Part shown: positions 33,109-39,371 of the stretch, piece after piece
Position numbering within the stretch: the stretch's first letter is position 1
How the letters are laid out: each line of letters opens with the position of its first letter
Source: Thermoleophilia bacterium
GTDB lineage: Bacteria > Actinomycetota > Thermoleophilia > Gaiellales > Gaiellaceae
Assembly (NCBI GenBank): GCA_017882615.1
Contig: JADGPD010000013.1
Location: 1-39,371 of the forward strand
Direction: 5' to 3'
Length of the DNA stretch: 39,371 bases
The notes under the pieces: model-generated
The model's input: the letters and a program-made list of their open reading frames with translations, nothing else
Database searches by the model: none
What the model was told of the DNA's origin: nothing
Made by a program: the position numbers and the translations under genes

Positions 33109-34068
33109 ATGTCTCGCTACGTGCCTCGTAACCGCACACCACGGTTCGGGGTCCTGGGCTCGGCGGGGCGGCGAGCGTCCGCCTCTTCATCCTTGGCTCG
33201 GGATCGGAGGACAATTCGGCGTCGAGTCATCGTCGTTGTGCTCGTGCTGCTCTCGTTGGCGCTTCTGACCGTCTCCTTCCGCGAATCGTCGAACGGTCCA
33301 ATGCATCGCGTCCAGGGCTACGGAAGCTCCGCTACGAAGCCCTTCCAGGTAGTTGCCGATCGCGTCGCCCAGCCCTTCGAGGACGGCTACGGCTGGATTC
33401 ACGGCATGCTCACAGCCAAGAACGAGAACAAGAAGATGCGCCAGGAGCTCGAGAGCCTGCGCCAACAACGCGCGCGGCAGAAGAACGCCGAGGCCGAGGT
33501 GACGCAGCTGGAGACGTTGCTCAACTACGAGCACTCGTCGCGCTTCCCACACGATTATCAGAAGGTGAACGTCGAGGTGATGACTCCGGCCACCGGAGCC
33601 TTCGAGCAGACGATCGTGATAACCGCCGGGCAGAATCGCGACATCCGGATCGACGACCCCGTTGTCGTCGGTGACGGCCTGGTCGGGCGGATATCCCAGG
33701 TCGGCCCGACGACGTCGAAGGTGACGCTGGTAAGCGACCCGAGCTTCGCCGCCTCGGCCCGCGACCTGCGCACCGGCGCCGAGGGGATCGTCCGCCACCC
33801 GGCGACGGGCAGCGACGTGCTGATACTCGACAACGTCAAGACCGACCAGAGGGTCAGGGAGGGCGACTCGATCATCACCTCGGGCTGGCGCCGGCCGGAT
33901 CTCTCCTCGCTCTACCCGGCCCAGGTCTCGATCGGGCGGATCAGCAGCTACAGCCGGACCGACGTCGATCCCAACATTCAGATCCAGGTCGAGCCGACCG
34001 TCGATTTCTCATCGCTGGAGGCCGTTATCGTGCTGATCCCGAACAACAGGCAAGTGAGTGGCCCGTGA
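33109..34068 (+). CDS. mreC: Rod-shape-determining protein MreC
   Basis: The 319-residue protein has a basic N-terminal tail, one membrane helix at about residues 38-60 (RRRVIVVVLVLLSLALLTVSF), a coiled coil at about 95-140 (ENKKMRQELESLRQQRARQKNAEAE) and two periplasmic-side beta domains (VITAGQNRDIRIDDPVVVGDGLVGRI...VREGDSIITSG). It links MreB to PBP2 and RodA outside the membrane. It lies 65 nt after mreB and overlaps mreD by 4 bp (GTGA). Confidence 0.96.
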   Translation: MSRYVPRNRTPRFGVLGSAGRRASASSSLARDRRTIRRRVIVVVLVLLSLALLTVSFRESSNGPMHRVQGYGSSATKPFQVVADRVAQPFEDGYGWIHGMLTAKNENKKMRQELESLRQQRARQKNAEAEVTQLETLLNYEHSSRFPHDYQKVNVEVMTPATGAFEQTIVITAGQNRDIRIDDPVVVGDGLVGRISQVGPTTSKVTLVSDPSFAASARDLRTGAEGIVRHPATGSDVLILDNVKTDQRVREGDSIITSGWRRPDLSSLYPAQVSIGRISSYSRTDVDPNIQIQVEPTVDFSSLEAVIVLIPNNRQVSGP

Positions 34069-34586
34069 GGTTGGTCTTGAAGACGGCTGCAATCGTCTTC
34101 GCCGCGGCGATCCTGCAGGGCAGCTGGTTCGACGCGCTCTCGCTCGGTTCCGGCAGCGCCGGCCTGCTGCTCGTCGTGGTCGTCTCACTAGCGCTTCTGC
34201 GTGGCTCGGTTCTCGGCGCCAGTGCGGGGTTTGCGGCCGGGCTCTTGTTCGACATCTCGACCTTCGGCCAGCTCGGCCTAACCTCACTGCTGCTCACGCT
34301 TGCAGGCTTCTGGACCGGTCGCTATGGCGAGACGACCGGACGCGACCGGGCGCACGCACCCTTCCTCTCGGTTGCCGTCATCACGGTTCTCTACGAGCTG
34401 GGCGGGTTGCTCGTCCGCTTCCTGATCGGTGAGCCCGCGCCCTTCGGGAAGCTCGTTCTGGGGGCTCTCCCCGGAGAACTGCTGCTGAACCTGCTTTTGA
34501 TCGCGCCGGTCTACGTGCTCTGTCGCCGGGCGGTCGGCAAACACGGCGATGAGCTGGGCGCCCCGGAGGTGAGGGTCCTTGCCTGA
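34065..34586 (+). CDS. mreD: Rod-shape-determining protein MreD
   Basis: The 173-residue protein is almost wholly hydrophobic with about five membrane helices, typical of MreD, and lies in the canonical position between mreC and the PBP2 gene. GTG 34065 overlaps the mreC stop codon. Sequence conservation in this family is low, so the name rests on context, size and hydrophobic profile. Confidence 0.88.
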   Translation: MRLVLKTAAIVFAAAILQGSWFDALSLGSGSAGLLLVVVVSLALLRGSVLGASAGFAAGLLFDISTFGQLGLTSLLLTLAGFWTGRYGETTGRDRAHAPFLSVAVITVLYELGGLLVRFLIGEPAPFGKLVLGALPGELLLNLLLIAPVYVLCRRAVGKHGDELGAPEVRVLA

Positions 34587-36567
34587 GACACCGGGAGGTT
34601 TCGGCTCTTTCGTACCGGGCGATCCGCGCACCCGCGAACCCTGGCACGTCAACCAGCAGACGATTCTACGGGCCGGCATTCTCGGCGCGATCGCGATCGC
34701 GCTGTTCGTGACGCTGATCGTCCGCCTCTGGGCGCTTCAGATCATCTCGGGAAACGAGTACCTGCGCATCGCTCAGAACAACCAGGTGAGAACGGTTCGC
34801 CTGCAGGCTCCGCGCGGCTCGATAGTCGACAGAAACAACGTGGCCCTGGTTACGAACCGGCTCACCCACGAGGTGCGCGTCTGGTACGCGGAGCTACCCG
34901 GCAAGGGCGACCGGCCGACGCGCCACGCGGTGCTCAAGAAGCTGGCCGGTGTTCTGGACGTCAGGCCGAGGCGCCTCTATCGCGAGGTAGACGCCAGGAA
35001 GGTCGATCCGCTCAACCCGCTAGTCGTCAAGGCCGATGTCAACCACTGGCAGAGTGACTACATTCTCGAGCGCTCCGACCGGTTCCCCGGCGTCGAGGTC
35101 GCGTCGCACTACGTTCGCGACTATCCACGGGGTTGGCTCGCGGCGCAGACGCTCGGCTATGTCGGCTCGGCCACCGAGCAGGAGATCAAGAACAATCCCT
35201 CGATCAAGCCGGGCGATCTGGTTGGACAATCCGGCGTCGAGGCGGCCTTCGACGACTACCTTCGCGGCACGCCCGGGGTAGCCGCGCAGGGCATCGACTC
35301 GCAGGGACGGCCTCGCAGCGAGCTGGTTGCCAACCCCGAGCCGCAGCCCGGCGACACGGTGCAACTGACGATTGACTCCGATCTGCAGTCGGTGGCTCAA
35401 AAGGCGCTGAAGGACGGCATTCAGATCGCGAAGAACTCATGCGCCAGTTGCTGGAATGCGAACGGCGGCGCGATCGTCGCGCTCGACCCGAACGATGGCT
35501 CGGTGCTGGCGCTGGCTTCCTATCCGAGCTACTCGCCGGCGGTCTATGCCGGCCACGTCACCAATCGCAAGCTCGCTCGCTGGGGCTTGACGGCCACCAG
35601 CGGTCTGGCCGACAACTACCCGGGCCTCAATCGAGCCACGATGGGCCTCTATCCGCCCGGCTCGACCTTCAAGCCGGTGACGGCGATCGCCGCCATCCAG
35701 TCCGGGGTGCTCGATCCGGAGGCAAACCTGCACTGCACGGGCAAGCTGATCGACCACGGCCATACCTTCAACAACTGGGACCCGAACGCGAACAGCTGGA
35801 TCAACCTGCCTACGGCGCTCGCGCTCTCCTGCGATACCTACTTCTACCAGCTCGGCCAGAAGATCTGGGGCCTGCCCAAGGGCTACGGTGCGCCTATCCA
35901 AAAGTGGGCCAAGATCTTCGGCCTCGGTCAGCACAGCGGTATCGAGATCGGCGACTACGCCGGAATCGTGCCGACACCAAAGTGGCAGCGCCACCACTAC
36001 AGAGCCCCCTTCGGGCGAGCCGAGGACAGGACATGGAAGCCGGGTGACTCGATCAACCTCTCCATCGGCCAGAAGGACTTACAGGTCACCCCGCTGCAGA
36101 TGGCGCGCCTCTACGGCGGAATCGCAACCGGAAAGCTCGTCACTCCGCACCTGCTCGCCTCTGTCCAGCGCGACAAGAGAACGATCAAGCTCGGCATCTC
36201 GAAGGCGCCCGAAGCGATAGCGCCCGGCTCCGACTTCAGCCAGAAGCTGAACATCATTCGGCAAGGGCTCACCATGGCGACCCACGACCCGATCGGGACA
36301 TCGTCGGCCGTCTTCGGCAGCTTCCCGATTCCGATCGCCGGCAAGACCGGGACGGCGGAGAAGTACTCGAACCGAGACCAGCGCAACTTCAACCAGGCCT
36401 GGTGGTGCGGGTACGGGCCGACCGACAAGCCCGAGCTCGTCGTCTGCGCCGTAATCGAGAACGGCGGCCACGGCGGCACCGCGGCTGCGCCCGCAGCGCT
36501 CGAAGTCTTCCGGCAGTACTTCCACATCAATCACAGCACGTACACATTGCCGACCCAAACAGACTGA
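34579..36567 (+). CDS. mrdA: Penicillin-binding protein 2 (elongation transpeptidase)
   Basis: The 662-residue class B PBP has one N-terminal membrane helix (ILGAIAIALFVTLIVRLWALQII), a dimerisation/pedestal domain (RGSIVDRNNVALVTNR...GLVGQSGVEAAFD-like region) and the transpeptidase domain with Ser362-x-x-Lys365 (PPGSTFKP), Ser417-Cys-Asp (SCDTYFY) and Lys589-Thr-Gly (GKTGTAE). It cross-links new peptidoglycan together with RodA. The start is TTG 34579, supported by GGAGGTGA (34565-34572) at 6-nt spacing; it overlaps mreD by 8 bp. The stop shares a base with the rodA ATG. Confidence 0.96.
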   Translation: MPETPGGFGSFVPGDPRTREPWHVNQQTILRAGILGAIAIALFVTLIVRLWALQIISGNEYLRIAQNNQVRTVRLQAPRGSIVDRNNVALVTNRLTHEVRVWYAELPGKGDRPTRHAVLKKLAGVLDVRPRRLYREVDARKVDPLNPLVVKADVNHWQSDYILERSDRFPGVEVASHYVRDYPRGWLAAQTLGYVGSATEQEIKNNPSIKPGDLVGQSGVEAAFDDYLRGTPGVAAQGIDSQGRPRSELVANPEPQPGDTVQLTIDSDLQSVAQKALKDGIQIAKNSCASCWNANGGAIVALDPNDGSVLALASYPSYSPAVYAGHVTNRKLARWGLTATSGLADNYPGLNRATMGLYPPGSTFKPVTAIAAIQSGVLDPEANLHCTGKLIDHGHTFNNWDPNANSWINLPTALALSCDTYFYQLGQKIWGLPKGYGAPIQKWAKIFGLGQHSGIEIGDYAGIVPTPKWQRHHYRAPFGRAEDRTWKPGDSINLSIGQKDLQVTPLQMARLYGGIATGKLVTPHLLASVQRDKRTIKLGISKAPEAIAPGSDFSQKLNIIRQGLTMATHDPIGTSSAVFGSFPIPIAGKTGTAEKYSNRDQRNFNQAWWCGYGPTDKPELVVCAVIENGGHGGTAAAPAALEVFRQYFHINHSTYTLPTQTD

Positions 36568-37754
36568 TGCTCGAGACCGCGAGACCACTGGGCACACCGC
36601 TGGCGAAGACTCGCGAGCTCCCCCTTGCGATCGTCCTGCGCCAGGTCGACTGGTTGCTCGTGATCGGGATCGCTGCTCTCGTCGGATACGGTCTCTGGGC
36701 CGTCGCTGGGGTCACCGGCCACGAGGTCCCCGGGCAGCCGCACTACTACCTCGCCAAGCAGGAGCTCTACACCGGAGTGGGTGCCGTCATGTTTCTCCTC
36801 GCGGCGGCGTTCCATCCCGATCTCTACCGCCGTTACTGGCGTGCGCTCTACGTCGTTGCCATCTTGACGCTGCTGCTCGTCCCGCTGCTCGGCGTTGCCA
36901 AGCGCGGTTCCAGGCGCTGGCTGCAGATCGGCTCCTTCCAGTTCCAGCCCTCCGAGTTCGCCAAGGTCCTCGTTGTGCTGGCGCTGGCCGGGTTCCTGGC
37001 CGAGCGAGGTCGCGCCCTGCGCGATCGAAGCACGGTGATCGGCGTGCTGATCCTGGTCGCCATCCCCACGGCGCTCGTGTTCATGCAGCCGGACTTCGGC
37101 ACAGCGCTCGTCTACGCGGCCGTCACCGCCTCGGTGCTTCTCATTGCGGGCACACGCTGGCTGCACCTCGGGACACTGGTTGCGGCGACCCTGATAGGAG
37201 CCGCGCTCCTGGTCTGGATCTTGCCCGCACTCGGCGTTCAGGTGCTCAGGCCGTATCAGACCCAGCGTCTCACCGGCTTCATCCATCCCAGTTTCGACCC
37301 CAACCATGCGACCTACAACGTCGCGCAGTCGAAGGTGGCTCTGGGCGCGGGCGGCCTGCACGGGCGGGGAACTATCGGCTCCACCCAGACCGTCCTCGGC
37401 TTCCTGCCCGAGAATCACACTGACTTCATCTTCGCCGCGATCGGCGAGGAGCACGGTTTCGTCGGCACCTCGATCTTGCTCGCTCTCTATCTCTTCGTCG
37501 TCTGGCGCGGCCTGCGCGCGCTCGCGGGCGCCGGCGACGGCTACGGAGCGGTGGTCATCGGTGGCATAGTCGCCACCATGGTGTTCCAGGTCTTCGTCAA
37601 CGTCGGCATGACGATGGGCATCGCGCCGATCACGGGCATCCCCTTACCGCTGGTGAGCGTCGGGGGCTCCTCACTGATCGCGAACCTGGCGGCGCTCGGT
37701 GTCTTGATCGGCGTGCAGATGCGCGGCGAGGGCGCGCGCGGGAGGCTGAAGTAA
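36567..37754 (+). CDS. rodA: SEDS peptidoglycan glycosyltransferase RodA
   Basis: The 395-residue protein has about ten membrane helices and the SEDS motifs: GSRRWLQIGSFQFQPSEFAKV, QPDFGTALVY (with the catalytic Asp region), GSTQTVLGFLPENHTDFIFA and the terminal PLVSVGGSSLIANL. It polymerises lipid II with PBP2. The ATG at 36567 overlaps the mrdA TGA by one base, and although the frame is open to 36402 that part lies inside mrdA. It is followed by a gene of unknown function after 3 nt. Confidence 0.97.
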   Translation: MLETARPLGTPLAKTRELPLAIVLRQVDWLLVIGIAALVGYGLWAVAGVTGHEVPGQPHYYLAKQELYTGVGAVMFLLAAAFHPDLYRRYWRALYVVAILTLLLVPLLGVAKRGSRRWLQIGSFQFQPSEFAKVLVVLALAGFLAERGRALRDRSTVIGVLILVAIPTALVFMQPDFGTALVYAAVTASVLLIAGTRWLHLGTLVAATLIGAALLVWILPALGVQVLRPYQTQRLTGFIHPSFDPNHATYNVAQSKVALGAGGLHGRGTIGSTQTVLGFLPENHTDFIFAAIGEEHGFVGTSILLALYLFVVWRGLRALAGAGDGYGAVVIGGIVATMVFQVFVNVGMTMGIAPITGIPLPLVSVGGSSLIANLAALGVLIGVQMRGEGARGRLK

Positions 37755-37757
37755 CTC

Positions 37758-38549
37758 GTGGCCGGCCATTCCTCCCTCTCTCCGCGCGCACTGCTTGGCC
37801 TGGCGACCGAGCAACGCGAGCTCGAGAACGAACAGACCGGCCCGTTGGTTCTCTCCGGGGCGCGCAGACCGGTTGCGGCGCTGGCGCGTGAGCTCTCGCG
37901 ATCCGCTACGCCCGACAGCGTTCGGCAGGACGACGATCTCGAACGGGCCGCGGCGCTCGTGTATCTGCTGCGCGGCCGGCCGAAGAGCGACGACCTGCGC
38001 CGGCTCAGAGCGGCAGAAGCGGCGCGAGTCCCGATCATCTGCGTGAGAATCGGAGGCGACAAGAGCCCGCTTCCGGGAGTGCTCGCGACCGACGTCATCG
38101 AGCTGGAGAGTGAAGGACCGGTGCCCGTAGAAGAGCTCGGCAGGCTGCTTGCGCGCCGGCTCGAGGGCAGGTCGACGGCGCTTGCCGCGCGCATGCCGGC
38201 CCTGCGCGCGGGCGTCTGCGACGAACTTATTCAGCGCTCGGCTCGCCGCGCGGGAGCTATCGGCGCCTCCACCTTCGTTCCGGCCGCCGACTTGCCGGCC
38301 CTCTTTCTCGAGCAGGCGCGCCTGATTCTTCGTCTCGGCTACGCGCACAATCGCCGGCTCGAGCCGGCGCGCGGAGTCGAGATCGCCGCGGTGCTCGCGG
38401 CGGGCCTGGGCCTGCGCAGACTGGCCCGTCGGGTTCGCTACGAGACACTCTTTCCAGCCTGGGCCCTGCAGGGCTCGATCGCCTATGCGGGAACGCGAGC
38501 CCTGGGCGACGCTGCGCTTCGCTACTTCTCAGCGTTTGCCTCGGAATAG
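37758..38549 (+). CDS. Uncharacterised protein, possibly DUF697-like, after rodA
   Basis: The 263-residue protein starts with GTG 3 nt after the rodA stop, so it is likely the last gene of the elongasome operon. An N-terminal stretch of about 30-140 (LERAAALVYLLRGRPKSDDLRRLRAAEAARVPIICV) has the look of a degenerate nucleotide-binding half without a P-loop. The C-terminal half (RAGAIGASTFVPAADLPALFLEQARLILRLGYAHNRRL, then EIAAVLAAGLGLRRLAR) resembles the helical DUF697/YcjF domain found beside GTPases. It has no clear signal peptide and one or two mildly hydrophobic helices. I do not recognise a function; a role in wall growth is guilt by position only. Confidence 0.7.
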   Translation: MAGHSSLSPRALLGLATEQRELENEQTGPLVLSGARRPVAALARELSRSATPDSVRQDDDLERAAALVYLLRGRPKSDDLRRLRAAEAARVPIICVRIGGDKSPLPGVLATDVIELESEGPVPVEELGRLLARRLEGRSTALAARMPALRAGVCDELIQRSARRAGAIGASTFVPAADLPALFLEQARLILRLGYAHNRRLEPARGVEIAAVLAAGLGLRRLARRVRYETLFPAWALQGSIAYAGTRALGDAALRYFSAFASE

Positions 38550-38554
38550 ATCCC

Positions 38555-38755
38555 TTAGGCCACGGGAACGAGCTCTGCTCGCCTGGCCTTGATCGAGCGT
38601 AGGCGCCCGTTCAGTCGCGCCCAGGCCCAGCGCTCGACGTTCGCGTAGCACGACGCAGGCACTTCGCGAGTCGAGCGGAGATACTCGAACCAGGCGTCCG
38701 CCTCCTCGATCTCGAGCAGCTCGCGAACGTCCTCTCTGGATCGTCCTATCCTCAT
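38555..38755 (-). CDS. Small uncharacterised protein
   Basis: The 66-residue protein starts MRIGRSREDVRELLEIEEADAWFEYLRSTR and continues with an aromatic, basic half (YANVERWAWARLNGRLRSIKARRAEL). The pattern of amphipathic helices with conserved-looking Trp, Tyr and Phe suggests a real small helical protein. It converges on the preceding gene with 5 nt between stops. I do not recognise the family. Confidence 0.6.
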   Translation of the reverse strand: MRIGRSREDVRELLEIEEADAWFEYLRSTREVPASCYANVERWAWARLNGRLRSIKARRAELVPVA

Positions 38756-39049
38756 GGCCGCCGCCGTCCGTAGAGTGCGGGGCTCGACCGAGCCGGGTCT
38801 TGGCTGAGTGGGCTCGCTGTCTCTACGCTCACAGCCACTACGCGATCGATCCTAGGTTCGCTTTCGGACGGCGCTTCTTCGCTGCGAGCCGGTGTCCGGA
38901 GCGATTCGAGCCAGGGCGAATGGAGGTAGCGCCCAACCCTGGTAGCCTTAGGGGCTAGATGAAGTTTTCCATACCTCCGTGCAGCGCGACCCGCGCGCCC
39001 GCTTCCAGGGTGCCGCTCGCGCGCACTCATTTGAGAGAGAAGGTTTCCC
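38756..39049. other. 294-nt intergenic region upstream of RNase E/G
   Basis: No coding frame is credible on either strand. A dyad CCAGGG/CCCTGG spans about 38910-38943 and is followed by TAGCCT (near 38941) and a TTAGGGGCTAG stretch that could carry the promoter for the downstream gene. That would leave a leader of roughly 90-100 nt. RNase E genes are commonly autoregulated through their 5' leader; whether that applies here cannot be told. Confidence 0.4.
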
Positions 39050-39371
39050 TTGCCTCGTTGGTTCAGACGCAACAAGGAACAAGCTCCAGAGAAGAAGGAG
39101 GTTTCCGCCCCCCGGGCGGAAGCTCCCTCGAAGGCAGTTGAAAGTAGACCTCCCGCCCAAGCGGGAGCGCAACGCCCGCCCCGCCGCCGCGGTAGTCGCG
39201 GTGGTCGCGGTCGCAAGAGGCCGTCGGGCGAAGCCCGGCCCGATCAGAAGCCCGAGGCCAAAAAGCCCGAGCCGGCGACCAAGTCACAGGCGGCCGAGCG
39301 GCGAGCATCGCAACGTCACGACCGCAGCGGTCGTCGTCGCAGCGCGCCGCGACGGGTACCTCTGCCGGCCG
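39050..39371 (+). CDS. Probable ribonuclease E/G, N-terminal part (3' truncated)
   Basis: The frame runs from TTG 39050 (GAGAGAAGG about 7 nt upstream) to the right edge, 107 codons. The sequence is MPRWFRRNKEQAPEKKE, then an Ala/Pro/Arg-rich segment with RRRGSRGGRGRKRP and RRSAPRRVPLPA. Long basic, disordered N-terminal extensions like this precede the S1 and catalytic domains of actinobacterial RNase E/G, and the gene follows the rod-shape cluster as rng does elsewhere. The catalytic part is outside the window, so the assignment depends on context and composition. Confidence 0.6.
   Translation, partial: MPRWFRRNKEQAPEKKEVSAPRAEAPSKAVESRPPAQAGAQRPPRRRGSRGGRGRKRPSGEARPDQKPEAKKPEPATKSQAAERRASQRHDRSGRRRSAPRRVPLPA

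Noticed and set aside
38752-39216. 154-codon minus-strand frame opposite the RNase E/G leader
   Set aside because: Basic/proline-rich shadow of the disordered N-terminus; no start signal or protein-like pattern.

Overview
The window is high-GC bacterial chromosome and reads as Actinomycetota, most likely class Thermoleophilia (Gaiella/Solirubrobacter-like). The grounds are GC-rich codon use, many GTG and TTG starts, the neighbourhoods tig-clpP-clpX, valS-folC and ndk-...-maf-mreBCD-mrdA-rodA-RNase E/G, and tRNA genes without an encoded CCA. The class is inferred from gene content and style only. Nothing looks like a prophage, insertion sequence or CRISPR array.

Layout. 1-3.7 kb: 3' end of ileS, a DUF4173 membrane protein, and an opposite-strand pair of an O-methyltransferase and ispH. 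3.7-7.0 kb: a large GAF/PAS sensor histidine kinase followed by a single-domain response regulator. 7.1-15.1 kb: six tRNA genes (Pro-TGG, Gly-TCC, His-GTG, Arg-TCT, Leu-TAG, Arg-TCG) interspersed with rsgA, a winged-helix protein, an AI-2E-type permease, a CAP-domain protein and a DUF4389 membrane protein. 15.3-19.9 kb: a secreted subtilase with a KWWTS repeat tail and a GGDEF/HD-GYP protein carrying two membrane modules. 19.9-25.6 kb: tig-clpP-clpX, then an Nramp transporter coupled to a universal-stress protein. 25.7-29.9 kb: valS-folC, a 37-residue membrane peptide and a double-zinc-ribbon membrane protein, all overlapping. 30.0-37.8 kb: ndk, a methyltransferase, maf, and the rod-shape/elongasome genes mreB-mreC-mreD-mrdA-rodA. 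37.8-39.4 kb: two uncharacterised proteins and the start of an RNase E/G gene.

The most unusual content is non-coding. Five of the six tRNA genes are followed, in their own direction and within 0-5 nt, by a structured element. One family (about 145-157 nt, four full copies, at Pro, Gly and twice in tandem at His) has a 14-bp outer stem enclosing two hairpins. Its copies differ by compensatory base changes in several stems, and one hairpin is capped by GNRA-type tetraloops. A second family (two copies of exactly 200 nt, at Leu-TAG and Arg-TCG) begins 5 nt after the tRNA with a 43-nt hairpin that also shows compensatory changes. I do not recognise either as a described RNA or repeat family. They could be tRNA-cotranscribed structured RNAs, terminators or processing signals, or small palindromic repeats that settle at tRNA 3' ends.

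Other points of interest are a 13-codon leader ORF with a strong Shine-Dalgarno sequence and a CCTCC-bearing hairpin before rsgA, the in-frame 30-nt KWWTS repeat, the duplicated membrane module in the cyclic-di-GMP protein, several apparently leaderless starts preceded by a TANNNT box, and a palindrome abutting the Nramp start codon.
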